A DNA stretch of 64,000 nt, taken from the NCBI RefSeq assembly GCF_019059575.1, contig NW_024882203.1:186001-250000 (forward strand), given 5' to 3'. Both the position numbers and the translations under genes were made by a program. Positions 13,301-24,909 of this stretch are shown here, one piece after another. The notes beneath the pieces are model-generated. The model was given only the letters and a program-made list of their open reading frames with translations, made no database searches and was not told the origin of the DNA. Source of the DNA: Amphibalanus amphitrite. Lineage: Eukaryota > Arthropoda > Thecostraca > Balanomorpha > Balanidae. How positions within the stretch are numbered: the stretch's first letter is position 1; each line of letters opens with the position of its first letter.

Positions 13301-14824
13301 ATGCCCTGTTGTAGACGCTAGTACAACAGCGATCAGCTTTGGCTTTTTGCTAGTCGCAATGAGTGACGGGATCAGAAATAGCTGTGACATTCTTAATTCC
13401 GATACATATGTTGATCACGTATAATTTTAGGTTATAGTTCAGGACAAAATTTCTATTTATTCCAATTATCATCTGCAGACTCTCCCCTCTACCACCGTCT
13501 CCAGTAACCGGACCCGTCCCCCCCTGTCCCGCAGTACCCCCGCGCGATGACGCTGGGCGCCGTCAGCCACGACGGACCGACCCGGGAGCAGATGGCCGAG
13601 ACGTCGTTCTCGATGACGTTCGTCGCGAGCGGCTGGAAGCAGAAGGCGCCGCGTGACGAGCAGCACTCTGAGAAACCGGACCAGTCGCTGGTGGCCCGGG
13701 TAAGAAGGCTGCTCGGTGTAGTGGGGAGGTGTGTAAAGAACTGTTGTAACGAATCAAAGATGGGTGGTGGGTTCAACTAGTGATTATTTTTTTGTTTTTG
13801 TTTTGTTGGGTTAGGCCCTTTCGGTGCAATGGGACCATTTCAGAGCCGGGAGGATGATAGGATATAGGGGGAGACATTGGTCTGGGCAGGCACCCTAGTG
13901 AGTCACCGGGGCTGAGCCCGTCCAGAGGACAGGCCACCCAGCCCCAAGGCACTCACTGCACCCGGCTACGGGGTGCGCTCCCTCGGGAGCAGCGGTGCCG
14001 CTCCAAGGGAGCAGCCCACATGAGATAAAGTTGCCTGTCCAGCCCGGAAGGGGGTTGCGGCGTGGAGGAGAAGGACTTCTGTATCCTGAGGATAGAAGCA
14101 CGGATCGGTGTGATGAACTAGTGATTAGCGCCTATGTTAGCTGTAGGAGCGATCCGGTCGCTGCATTCGTGTTCTCCATTTGTTTCTGAGCAAAGAACGC
14201 TTCGTCATCTGTCCTTCCGATTGAAGTGCGGCTACTAGTAGTTCCTCGTTCGGCCGCCAGGTGTCTGGCCCGGAGTGTGGCTACATCGCAACCCCCATCT
14301 GCCTGGTCCAGAGCGCCATCACCATTCTGAAGGAGGCCGACAAGATGCCCGGAACGTAAGTGCCCAACGGCCTTCACCAGTACACGATAATGTGGATGAC
14401 GAAGCTTGTCTGCTACATCATTGGATAACATTGGTCCATTCCAAAGGATGCAACATTGCCTTCTAAACTTTGATTATTTTGAAGAAAAGAAGAACTGTAA
14501 TATCCAATGGTAGCTGGAATTAGTACATGAGCAGGTGCTTTATCTGATAATTCGGTGTAATTATAGCGGCTCTTCACTTGTAAGTACTCACTTCAGTCAG
14601 CTGTCATGCTGCACGGTGAACCAATTTATTGTCTTACCTCGTGTCTGTCCGTTTTCTCCCACACCACCTCCACTGTCCTCTCTGCCGACCTGTCGCGGCC
14701 CTAACCCCTCCCGTCTGTCTACAGGGGCGGTGTGTACTCCCCGGGCGCGGCCTTCCTCGACTCGACTCTGATCCAGCGCCTCACTGAGCACGACGTCAAG
14801 TTCGAGGTGCTGGGCGACAAATAG
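7353..14824 (+). CDS. SCCPDH: Saccharopine dehydrogenase-like oxidoreductase, ten exons
   Basis: Exons: 7353-7533, 7872-7978, 8989-9069, 11189-11368, 11758-11891, 12221-12366, 13150-13241, 13535-13699, 14261-14355, 14725-14824; every intron is GT-AG and phases join to give about 426 residues, the usual family length (human SCCPDH is 429). The N-terminus holds a Rossmann dinucleotide-binding motif VVFGATGFTGQFV (residues about 11-23). NCVGPYRFYGE, VDISGEPQ and GACGFDSIPADMG are conserved family blocks, and a hydrophobic segment TVGVTILLAFFGLMASF (about 282-298) matches the membrane-associated helix of these proteins. In animals SCCPDH is found on lipid droplets and membranes; its substrate is not settled and it is not the lysine-degrading enzyme itself. 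Start: first ATG in context cacaATGG, just before the Rossmann fold. No frameshift or missing exon was seen. Confidence 0.93.
9053..9290 (+). repeat. Tandem duplication of the SCCPDH exon-3/intron-3 junction
   Basis: A 47-bp unit spanning the last exon-3 bases and the 5' splice site (gagccccag|gtaagggctgg...) is repeated exactly or nearly so; donors fall at 9070 and 9117. Two further degenerate copies follow (around 9155-9205 and 9235-9270, the latter with cacag|gtagggg). Using the second donor would add 47 nt and shift frame, so the first is taken as the real one. Confidence 0.85.
13775..14127 (-). mobile_element. Retroposed insertion in SCCPDH intron 8
   Basis: A perfect 12-bp direct repeat aactagtgatta flanks the insert (13775-13786 and 14116-14127). 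Next to the left copy the plus strand reads as a T-rich run with interspersed G, that is, an A-rich tail on the minus strand, so the insert is a minus-strand retroposon of about 329 bp. It has no tRNA-like A/B boxes that I can see and no coding sequence; it may be a SINE or a 5'-truncated LINE 3' end. Confidence 0.75.
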
Positions 14825-16450
14825 ACGGCGCTGTGAGTGTCGGGAGTCACCCCCGCCGGGCTGGGGGACTCAGCCTGGTGGCTGCGGTCGGAGGGTATGT
14901 CTGTCTGCCTGGGATACTCTACTCTACTGCCTGGCATGGCTGTTGGGCTTCAGAGCTAGTGATGGAGGCGAAATGACCGAGCTTGAAAATGATTTTGATG
15001 CGGAGATTTGAGAGTCAATTTGAATGTGATGGCGAGTGCCTGATGAGGGTTTTGTGAAGTTGATAGTGCGGTGTAGGGGCCAGGCGTTTATAGAAGGCTA
15101 GGTAACTGTGATAAAAACAATTGCTGATAGTCGCTTTCTTTGCATTTCTCTGCCACCCTCCTCCCTATGGATTTCTCACCTCTTTTTCGAGGAAATGAAG
15201 GACTTGGCATTTGATTTAAAAAGAAAATTCATAGTTATCAGTAATGTCTGTGATCGAATATATCCACATCTACGAGGCAAGTCTAGCTCCACTAGACAAT
15301 TTTCTAAAAATGACTGGGCATTTCACACCACTCCATGGCCAGTTCTGATGGGAGTTTGAGTGAGGGCCAGCCTCCATCACTCCTAGCGCCCCCTCCCCCC
15401 CTTCCCCCCGCTGAGGGAGTATCGCCCCACACCGCAGCCGGAAGTGCCGCACCTCGAGGCCACGTGCTAGTGTGACCTCGGCCTGTGGGGGTGGTGCCGG
15501 CGGCGCCTATCGGCTGGGAGCCCCGCACCTGTCCCTGATGGCAGTGGGAACTTTGTCAGCGGAATTGGAGGGGGGAGTGGCGTCTGGATTGTTAGGGGAT
15601 GTGATTTGTGGTTTGAATATTGGTGCAGAAGAATACGTTGGCTTGATTATGTCCATGTTATTGGTTCAGGATGGCCCTCCCGTTTCTCGGCGCTATCCTT
15701 TGTTCAAATCAATGACTGACTGAATAGATGAAAAGAGGTTGTGCATTATAATATTTGTTACATGGATCAATTATGCAATCTTGCATTCGAGTCTTCTGCC
15801 AGGTTGCTACGATCTTGGATAAGTGCTGTTGCGTTCTTCCCTAATCCCCGACAAAATAATGAAAATGTATCATTCAGTAAAGTTTTGGCGATCGGTACAA
15901 TATATCACTGTTTGTGTTACCGTAACTATTTGCCACTGGTCCCATCCGTTTTCGAACCATTGTTTTCGCTGTCGTGTTACGGCAATATGAGGCTTGGCAT
16001 TCCGAATTAGTCTAGTATCTGCCATATAAATGCACTCATAGGACTGATTCCGTCTTTTGTATTGTCGATTGTTTGCTTTCTTTCTGTGTCAGACTGTAAG
16101 TACTGCAGGTTGATGTGAATTGTGCAATTGACCTAGGCATCGGGCATGTATGGGCGTGACTATTCACCGGTGGTGTCATGATAATCCAGGGCCAGATGGT
16201 CGCTTTCCATAGTTGTTGTTACAGCTGAGCTATTTGGTGGTGTGTCAGATGATAAATATACACATAATTAAACACATTTTATTTGTGTGTTTTTAACACA
16301 GCGAGAGAACAGAATTACCGCATCTCACTAAAACGAGATGCGAGCGATGCCATTCACAAGTTTCAAAATTCTAAGTATTGTAGTTTTCAGATTCGAGGCT
16401 CGATTTTAACTTGACCCGATGTCCTGATCATATGTAGATGGCTTGAGATC
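14825..16450. other. SCCPDH 3' flank and intergenic
   Basis: No further gene is supported. The first part should be the SCCPDH 3' UTR, but no AATAAA lies close to the stop codon; the nearest acceptable ATTAAA-type signal is around 16268. The GC-rich stretch at 15360-15590 has no recognisable product. Confidence 0.45.
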
Positions 16451-17691
16451 ATAACCCGCGACCTGGTGGGGGGGGGGGGCTATTTTTTGCCCCCCCCCCC
16501 CTCCTGACTTTTCGATAAATCTCCAGATCCGCTGCGCCGATCGTCACCAAACTTTCAGTACCCTCCTGGACATCAATTTTACACATGGTGACCCTTTTTT
16601 TTAAGGCTATGATAGGTTGGCCGGAAATGACGTCAGAGTGACGTCATGTTCTGCCGTTTTCGACCCAAAAAAGGGTTTCGCGGGAAGAGCTGTCAGGACT
16701 ATAGCTTTGCAAATACAGAAAAATGATAAGGACATACAAGCTGTAGAATTGACAGGGCTACAAAACTGCCATCTCGGATTTTTGAAATGTTTTGATTTTG
16801 ACCCCAAAAAATAAAAAAAAAATAACTATTTTTGATATAATGATCGACAAATCCAAAAAGTTTTTTGAATTTCCCAAAAACCGGAATATATGTGATAGTC
16901 CTTACCGCCTTCCATCCACATACCAAATTTGAGATTGATACCTCTTTTTTGGCGAAGTTATAGCGAAAAACTGTTTAAAATTGATGACGTCAAATTTTCA
17001 AACTCAATTTTTAGCAATTCTAGACCCCGTAGCGCAAAACAAAGACCACCATTAGACCCCCCCGTGACGAGCTGCATCGAATCAATACCCATTTTATGCA
17101 AAACTATCAACTTTAAAATTTGACCTTTTTTGACATGACCTTGACCTGACCTTGACATGACCTTGACCTGACCTTGACCTGAACTTCACCAGAAAGTGAC
17201 CTAAGCCGTACCTGATAGTCTTATAACCAACACCTTTGAGTTGGAAATGCAAAATTGGCCACAAAACATGCATCACACAACCTTAGTAAAGTTGGGCTCA
17301 TGTGACCTGACCTGTGACCCTTGGTGACGTGACCTGTGACGTGACCTGGTATTGTCAGTTACCTCTAATAGCAACATATGTACTAGGCAATTGACGCCCT
17401 ATCGCTGATTTTCGACAAAATGCGTTTTCCTCGGTGTTATAGCGCATTCCCTAGAAGACCCGTGAACGGTGAAACATTTCATCTTTGACCTGACCTGTGA
17501 CGTCATCGGTGACCCCGAGGTCAATGAAATTTGGTTTCCTTCGACAAATTTGACAGGCCTTTCGAACGCCGTTTGAATTTTGCGGATCCGTCCAGTAGTT
17601 TCGGAGATACGAGGGGGGGGGGGCAAAAAATAGCCCCCCCCCCCCCCCACCAGGTCGCGTTATAAACAAACCCCATCAGGGCGCGGGATAA
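16451..17691. mobile_element. TTAA-type hairpin MITE with ATAA target duplication
   Basis: The left end is ATAA|CCCGCGACCTGGTGGGG and the right end ...GGGCGCGGG|ATAA, with the same 4-bp flank on both sides. Poly-G/poly-C hairpins lie at about 16470-16502 and 17612-17650. The interior contains TGACGTCA-type palindromes and runs of TGACCT near 17130-17190, 17310-17350 and 17490-17520. It shares long similarity with 23798-24905. No transposase. Confidence 0.85.
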
Positions 17692-18474
17692 CTCATAAAA
17701 AGGAATGCACTGATAAATAACCTATTACTATTCCATCCCTACACAAGCAAAAACCAGGTGAGCCCAACTCCTTCCCTCCCCACCATACACCAAGAGACGC
17801 ACCATATTCGTAGGCGGTCGCGGCCCGTGGCTATTGATCGCGAGATATTTGATAGCAGCTCGCAATTACCGTAATGCTAATGGAGGAAGGCCTGCATGCT
17901 GAAACAGTATCCTTACCTAAAAGGGAATACGTGATTTGCTCGTCGAGTGGATGGAACATCAAAGAAGATCGAGCGAGTCGTGTTACATTTTGTAGCAAAT
18001 ACCTACCTACCATGAGCAAACTATGTAGCGGTAGCAGTACCTATTTGGAAGCTAAATGTAACGGCTAACGCATTACCTACGTAAGATTAGACGCTTGGGG
18101 GTGCAACCAATCGTCTTTATAAAGCCCAAGCCAGTGATGTTTTGATGATTGGTTTCCTTACACGAAAAATCACAATGATGTCTTTAGCTCACGGTTTTAT
18201 GAGATATTTTCATACTCGACATACTGGGGCGGCTACTTCGCCCTATCCCGTCACATCTTCGTCAGCTCTTTTGACATAATTGCCTGCCTCGCCGAACGCC
18301 CGTGAGGTTACTTTGATAATATTATGCAGTTTTTTTTAAAGAAAACAATATGTTATACCTACGAGGCATTGAAACGTACAAATTTTAAAAATCCGAATAA
18401 GCACCGGTCACCACTTCTTTTGACAAAGCGTGCTGTAAGAGCGTAAGTCCTCACAGCACGTCGGCTAGCTTAGG
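17692..18474. other. Intergenic, with one hairpin
   Basis: No gene recognised. An inverted repeat cgtgctgt...acagcacg lies at about 18429-18460. Confidence 0.5.
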
Positions 18475-19454
18475 TAGGGTAGCCTGGGGCAAGACGCCCC
18501 AGATAATTTATTTTGCTACATAAATTTTGTCCCACATCACCTGAAAGGCCAAATTTGTGCTCAATGCGTTCTTTGGACATTTTACTTTAAATTGCACCCC
18601 TCAAATTGATTCACTTATGATCGGACTCCAAGCTAGGAAGTGATTTGTGAAGCAACTGCAAATGGGGCATTTTGCCCCAACCCCAGGGCAAAACGCCCCA
18701 CGGCCTGGGGCAAGTAGCCCCATACCTTAGATTAAAGATTTAACATGGTAGTTGGCTAAATCTTATGTGAGAGGTCCGTTAGACCTCTGGAGGCACGGCA
18801 CTGAAGTTCGCACATTCCATCCTGTCAGGTGCTCAGCATATGACACTGTTGTATGAGCAGGTTTTTCACCTACCTCATAAGACCAAATAATAAATTATTG
18901 CAATGCAAATGTTAACAAAATACTTCCTTTGCCATCCAGTTGCTGAGAAAAATACACATAAAGGCATAGAACCTTACTGTTCGCCAGCTACCGAACATTA
19001 GAAAGTGGGTAGCCCCAACAACACAAGAGGTAAAACGCCCCAGGGGCTTTTTGCCCCGCGACCTACTGGGGCGTTTTACCCCATCACGTAGTTCGGTCAG
19101 AGAACAACGCCTTGCACTCCAGTAAGACATAATTTAACACGAACCAACCCGGCATGATAAGCGTTAGACAATAGTTGTTCAAAATACACAAAAGTCGTTA
19201 ACCTAATGTGGACCATAAAAGAACGCCATGATTCATAATCTGACAACAAAACATAAAAATCACTCAAAAAAAAAACACATTTTTGGCTATATCTCCCGAA
19301 AGAGTCATCACAATTTCTTTCCAGTCTGCTCATATAATGATCATATAGTGCACGTTTTATAGAAGAGATGATGTTTCCCCAGAACCCTGCCAGTTCCGAG
19401 AAACATCGGTGAGGCGTTTTACCTCGGCGGGGCGACTTGCCCCGGTCTACCCTA
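18475..19454. mobile_element. TA-flanked DNA transposon with GGGGCAAG inverted repeats
   Basis: The left terminus GGGTAGCCTGGGGCAAGACG and the right terminus (read inward) GGGTAGACCGGGGCAAGTCG are inverted repeats, each next to TA (18475-18476 and 19453-19454). GGGGC...GCCCC palindromes recur inside at about 18664-18722 and 19035-19082. TA duplication fits Tc1/mariner-like or other TA-specific elements; no transposase can be read, so it is non-autonomous or a remnant. Confidence 0.65.
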
Positions 19455-19922
19455 CATAGGTACGCAGTTTCAGGTGGATACATATGACTTGTATTATGTA
19501 AATATGGATCGAAGCCCAAATGACATTTTAGGATCGAGTGAAAGAAGAAGTAATTATGCACATCACATCAGTAGGTATATTCAGTGTATCGAGCAGTATG
19601 CTCATCAGATAGGTGCTTTGATGACCCGTGTTGTATAAGTGCACGTTTGTGTTGCACTCAAGCAGTGTCCTATGCTCACACGCTCATCTCACTTTGAGAT
19701 CACTTCAGTAAGTTTGTTAGTGTGTTTGTTATGACTAAAACACCATTCGTTCGACAACCCGTCTCAAATGTTTACTTTTTGCTTCCAAACGCGTTTTTTT
19801 TTCCTGATCTAGCGCTTCGCCACAAAAGGCAGGCACAGTCGACTAGTCCAGCCGTCTCAGGCGAGGAGTCGACATGGCCGACATAGGCTTTCAAGTTCCA
19901 ACATAGGCTGAACAATCCCTGC
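19455..19922. other. Intergenic, no gene seen; 3' flank of the receptor gene
   Basis: No coding homology or repeat recognised. Confidence 0.45.
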
Positions 19923-21110
19923 TCAGATCAGGTCAAGCCTAATGGCAGGGATGACGAAGCCGCGCTGATGCGTGTCTCGCAGTTGGGCGATCTGCAGTCG
20001 TCGTCTCCTCATCTGCTGGCGCCAGCGTCTGGCCATCAGCATCTGCAGACACGGATCCAGCATCCCCGACATGACGGTGAAGAGCGCCAAGTTGCCGAGG
20101 TACCTCTGCTGCAGGCTGAGGTTGCTGGTGTTAAGCGGCACCAGCAGAGTCTTGGCGATGACCGTGACGAGACAGAGCTGCGCCCAGCTGTACGCCGGCA
20201 GGTAGTTGCGCGGCCTGCCCGTGTCCGGCGGGCCACTGCTGACCCGGAGGAGGGCCAGACTGCAGAAGAACGTCAGCAAGTGTATGGCGCTATTGATGGT
20301 GAGAGGCATGTTGGTCAAGACCTTCAGCTCCGAGGTGCCTGTGCACCAGAAGTAGGACGCTGGTGGTGTGTTGGTAAAGAAGAGGAACGAGAACAGGCCA
20401 GTCAGGAGGAACATAGCGACCCGGTTCTGCCAGGCGAGGAGCCGCTGCGTGATGCGCCAGGCCACGGCCGGGCGACGGGCGACCGTCAGCTGCAGCAGAC
20501 GACACAGACTGAGGAGGCTGTTCGAGGCTGTCACCAGACCGACCCCGTACACAATCAACAGACCGTGGAGGACACAGATCGGGTGCAGCCACGTCGCCGG
20601 CAGCATCCCTCGCAGACTGTTCACCAGCAGGCTGAAGACGTTTAGCACGGGCCAACAGATGCCGTTGATGACAGCTCTCAGCAGCAGCAACTCATCGAGA
20701 GCTCCAGGGCCGCGTGAGCGTCTAATGTCGCGCACTAGAAGTAGTGACAGAACCGCTGAGATCACGGTCTGAGCCACGAAGAGTAGCTGTGTGAAAACAT
20801 CCAGCGGCTCACCCTGCTCACCTGGCTTGACCGAGGTCATCGAGGTCAGCCCCACCACCGGGTCCGCCATCCCGGCCGCAGAGGTGTTTCCAGTCGCAGG
20901 ACTCAGATACATGCTGGAAGCCAGCACCACCGGGCACGCCGCAGACGGTGTGTCGGTGCGGAGACGGCGCCGCTGCACAGCACTGTCATTAGAGGCACTG
21001 GGAGCGGGAGCTGGCAGCTGGCAGGCCAGCCGACGTTCGACGAGCTCTCTTTGACGAATCACCAACCCAACGCCGACGAGCTGCTGCGTTGGATATTGGA
21101 CGCTTGGCAT
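19923..21110 (-). CDS. Orphan seven-transmembrane receptor, rhodopsin-like, single exon
   Basis: A 395-residue open frame without introns. Hydrophobic helices fall at about 105-126, 141-164, 177-208, 229-247, 267-290, 307-327 and 337-360: seven in all. The N-terminus of about 100 residues has a likely glycosylation site at N75, and the short C-terminus is rich in Arg. Cys179 at the top of helix 3 and Cys256 in the second outer loop could form the usual class A disulphide. Helix 7 ends in LDPCLQML, a divergent counterpart of NPxxY, and the DRY site after helix 3 reads CRLLQL, so it is an atypical receptor. Met67 or Met81 could be the true start; I keep the longest ATG frame. The ligand cannot be told from sequence; intronless divergent receptors of this type are often lineage-expanded chemosensory or peptide receptors (inference). 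Confidence 0.75.
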   Translation of the reverse strand: MPSVQYPTQQLVGVGLVIRQRELVERRLACQLPAPAPSASNDSAVQRRRLRTDTPSAACPVVLASSMYLSPATGNTSAAGMADPVVGLTSMTSVKPGEQGEPLDVFTQLLFVAQTVISAVLSLLLVRDIRRSRGPGALDELLLLRAVINGICWPVLNVFSLLVNSLRGMLPATWLHPICVLHGLLIVYGVGLVTASNSLLSLCRLLQLTVARRPAVAWRITQRLLAWQNRVAMFLLTGLFSFLFFTNTPPASYFWCTGTSELKVLTNMPLTINSAIHLLTFFCSLALLRVSSGPPDTGRPRNYLPAYSWAQLCLVTVIAKTLLVPLNTSNLSLQQRYLGNLALFTVMSGMLDPCLQMLMARRWRQQMRRRRLQIAQLRDTHQRGFVIPAIRLDLI

Positions 21111-21523
21111 TACAGCAACTAATAGCTTGAATCGACAGATGTAAAAAGTAATTATGATGGATTAAAATGTGCGCTGTAGCGGCGCGGCGGTCCAAATATA
21201 GTAAATCGATGTGGGAGATGACGTTTTTACGTCATTCCTCTCCCGCCCACAGCCCAAGTCCTCGACCAGGCAGTGACAAGAGGTATGAGGTGGTCGAAAA
21301 AGCAAAGAGAAATAAGAAAACACTATTGGTGGAAGGTCAGGTCATACGTGATCATTGAAGGCTCAATTTTCCATATCTGACATCTTTGAATAAACGTGGT
21401 CATGCCTAGTAAACTAGAGGCGTTACCTGCGATGTCGCGGGAAACCATCGCCAGCTCTTGTAAAGATCCTCTGAGTCTTCTAACATGCTGTCTCTCAGCG
21501 TAATCATGAAACTTGTGTGTCGC
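21111..21523. other. 5' flank of the receptor gene
   Basis: No gene. An AT-rich patch near 21190 could act as a weak core promoter for the minus-strand receptor, but no clear TATA/initiator pair is present. Confidence 0.35.
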
Positions 21524-22702
21524 GTGACCCGCGGCGCCGGACTGGGGGGTGTTTGAACACCCGCTGCGGCTTTTCGATGATATTTCAAAAACGGTGGCGT
21601 GGAGCGCCGCCGTTTTCGGCACACCTGTCCATACACCTTTTACACACATGTTTTGAAAATTTTAGACCCGGGTCACTCAAGGTCGGGTCACCAGGTCACG
21701 TCAAGTGACCTCACCTCAGAAAAAAAGTTAGAATCCTCGTCATAGCAGCACCGACCGAATGACCACCTTGAAACTTTCAGCGATTGATAAGAGTAACAGA
21801 ATATAAAAAATGTTCATTTCGGAATTTTGATATAGGTGACCAAAGGTCAGGTCAATTTTGCGACCTCTTCATCATAAGTCAATGAGAGAAAATTGAAAAG
21901 CGTGTTTTGGACGAATGTCATTCCAAACACTCTCAAACATCGTAGTTCGGGTAAACTCGACAAGCTGAACCGAAAAATTGCACCCGTGCCCCTCCTTATC
22001 TCCCTGATGTCAGATCGATCTCCAGGAGTTTTTTTCGACGATAACTTTTGATAGAGACATGCTAGAGCGAGCGACGAAAAGACCTCAGATGTGTCCAGCT
22101 CAACGATACGGATCGACTGATATGCAACATGACCTTCTCCGGTCAGGTCATGACCTTGACCTGAGGTCAAATTTTCCAAATGACCTTTCAATGTCAATTG
22201 TAGTTCATTCGACGCGTCTCGACGAGAGGAACACGATGCTGGCAAAATAAATATCGTCACCTTAGGTACTGAGTCAACAGTTATTGCAATAAAACACCTT
22301 TTTAAAATAAAAACTGCTAGTTTTTAGTTTTTGCCCTCAGGAGGCTAAACCGTTGACCTGAGATCAAATATGAGGACTAAACGGCGAAAGAGCGTTAAAA
22401 GAGCTATCGAATGCTCTCTTCTGCGGCGCTGTAGCTCTATCGGTTCCCAAGTTAGCCCTTGGCTGTTTCCAAACTTATTGAAATGGACAAAATTTGACCT
22501 TTGATGACCTCTGGTAACCTGACCTTTGACCTTAACTAAAAAATGACCGGAGTATTTTCGTCATTACCTTTGACGCTCTTTCGTACACCGCCTACTGCTT
22601 GTCGCCGTGGCCCAGGAGCCGAGTTAGAAGTGAGGGGGGTGTTCAGAGTCAGACCCCCGGCCCGGTACGGTTGGCGCCGAGCACCGGCCCGGCGCGGGGT
22701 AA
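21524..22702. mobile_element. TTAA-type hairpin MITE (CCCGCGGCGCC subgroup)
   Basis: Left end GTGA|CCCGCGGCGCC, right end GGCGCGGG|GTAA; the flanks differ by one base. Hairpins: tggggggtgtttgaacacccg (split as G-run, gtgtttgaacac, C-run) at about 21543-21563 and a weaker one at about 22634-22662. The interior is rich in GGTCA/TGACC and shares long similarity with 50403-51367. Confidence 0.75.
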
Positions 22703-22832
22703 TGATAGGATGATAAGTAATAGCAATAAGGAATTGCGTTAGCGTGGCGCATTGATCAGGCGTATAATGTCGCGGTTTCAGAGGACGCGGCACTGCCCCA
22801 GCAATCGGCATTCATCGCACCTTTCTCGCTAA

Positions 22833-22861
22833 AACATTGGTAGCGAGGCGCTACCAATGTT
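22833..22861. repeat. Perfect hairpin, 13-bp stem, 3-nt loop
   Basis: aacattggtagcg is followed by agg and then its exact reverse complement. It lies outside any gene or recognised transposon; function unknown. Confidence 0.85.
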
Positions 22862-23085
22862 CCATGTCGATTAGTTGTCCCATGACATGGGTCTTGGAAG
22901 ATGCAACTTGCAAGCAGCTGAATATTTCAAATAAAACACACAGATGCACTCAGCCAACTCTTTATTCCGTCGCCATGGTAACAGCAGTGCCTTTCTGTAT
23001 TGAACACCCAAACATGCTGGCTTATCATCCGTTCGATATTGGTTCACTCGCCCGGGCTTCTCGTAAAGAGTTGCGGTCAAAGCTG

Positions 23086-23108
23086 CGCTAGGTAGGTAGG
23101 TAGGTAGG
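23086..23108. repeat. TAGG tetranucleotide microsatellite
   Basis: About five uninterrupted TAGG units. Shorter TAGG/TACC runs recur elsewhere in the window (for example about 47905-47955). Confidence 0.9.
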
Positions 23109-23793
23109 TTCTCCTTACGGGCCACCACAGAAACCTGTATCTGGGCTGCGCTAGGCACGTCTTTCTGGTTATAGGTATGGCGGCCGATGGCGTTTGCCAA
23201 TGCTGTTTGCCAGTCTTCACCAACAAATAATGCAAGGTAGGATATCTCCGATACGACCTCCAAGTGGCGACACAATTATTTGATATACGGGCCAAAAACA
23301 AAGCATAAGCATTTTGCACAGTGCACTTATAAAACATTATACGTAGTCGTTATTGGCGGATTCAAAATTGACAGCACCTGATGTAATCGACCGTGATCGA
23401 CCATGACTCGCGCTTTTTCCGAGTGGTGACACAAGGAAATGTCACACACCTGACAGTGACACATCTAACCACATCACTGGCAATGCCGCGTGTAGCACAT
23501 AAAGACTTAAAGAGCAGCTGCGTCACTTTCCGGCGCGTGGGTGGCGGGTGTGACCTGATGCCGCCCTAAAGGTCACCCCAGCCCGTGGGCGTCTGGCTGC
23601 CCATGGCGGGCAATGAGTGACGACTGACGAAGTCGTCAGTTCTGGCCTGCGCTGACGGCAGCCTTGCCATGGGCCCAAACTTTTCGGTGAGTTAACACGG
23701 ACTACCTGGCTGCTCGGCGGTGCCTGCATCACGAAGTCATGAAGATGAAGCGCCGAGCCAGATTAACACAGAGCTTCATGCAACAATGGTTTT

Positions 23794-24909
23794 AAAACCC
23801 GTGCCCCGTAGGGGGGGGGGGGCGAAACGGCCCCTCTTGTCCTTTTCGGTCGATATCTCCTAAACGGCTGAAGATATCGCCACCAAACTTTCAGGACCTC
23901 TCCGGGCATCAATTTTACACATGGTGATCAAAATTTTTCCAGAGGCTATGATAGGTTGGCCACAAATGACGTCAGAATGACGTCATGTTCTGTCATTTTC
24001 GACCGAAAAAAGACCTTCGCGAGAAGACCTGTCAGGCCTACAGCTTTGAAGATACAGAAAAATGATTGAGACATAAAAGGTGTAGAATTGACAGGGCTAC
24101 AAAACTGCTATCTCAGATATTTAAAATTTTTGAGTTTTGATCCCCAAAAAACAAAAAAAGCATTTTTTGATATATTAGCCAAAACATCTAAAAAGTTTTT
24201 TGAGTTTCGAAAAAAAAAAACGGAATAAATGTGATAATACCTACCGTCTTCTATCTTCATACCAAATTTCAGATCGATGCCTCGTTTTTTGGCCAAGTTA
24301 TAGCGAGAAAACTGTTCAAAACCACCATTAGACTCCCCGTGACGAGCTGCATCGAATGGATACCCATTTTATGCAAAAATATCAACTTTGAAATTTGACC
24401 TAATTTGACCTGACCTTGACCTGACCTTCATTAAAACGTGACCTAGGCTGGCCCCAAAGACTGCCTAACCCACATAATCGCATTTGTCATGTAAAATGGA
24501 CCATAAAACATGTATCACACGACACTTCAATGTTGTGACCCCCGGTGACCTGACCTCGCTGTGACCTGACCTGGTATCAGTGACCTCAGATAGCAAAGTA
24601 TGTGTTTGACGAACAATGTACTATCAATGGTTTTCAATAAATTACCAATTTACTCGATTTCACAACACATTTCTTGAAATGCCTGTGAACGGTGAAAATT
24701 TGACCTTTGACCTGACCTGCGACGTCATCGGTTTGACCTAGGTCAATGAAATTTGGTCACAAGGTAGTTCCCGGGTGGGGCTATCGAACGCCGTTTGAAT
24801 TTTGAAAATCGGCCGGTAACTTTCCGAGATCTTAGGGGGGGGGAGCCGAAACGCCCCCCCCCCCTTCGGGTGGCAGGGTCCGCCGGTAGCCCTACGGGGC
24901 GCGGGTTAA
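23794..24909. mobile_element. TTAA-type hairpin MITE
   Basis: Left CCCGTGCCCCGTAGGGG from 23798, right ...CCCTACGGGGCGCGGG|TTAA (24906-24909). The right flank is TTAA; the left flank is now AAAA, probably mutated. Hairpins at about 23810-23834 and 24835-24865. TGACGTCA-like sites near 23970 and 24720, TGACCT runs at 24395-24430 and 24540-24570. Close relative of 16451-17691. Confidence 0.8.

Larger units (their letters stand above)
22703..23793. other. Intergenic, no gene seen
   Basis: No coding homology. It holds a perfect 13-bp-stem hairpin and a TAGG microsatellite, listed separately. Confidence 0.5.

Noticed and set aside
19097-19561. 154-residue minus-strand open frame
   Set aside because: It overlaps the right end of the TA-flanked transposon, has no recognisable domain and crosses its terminus.
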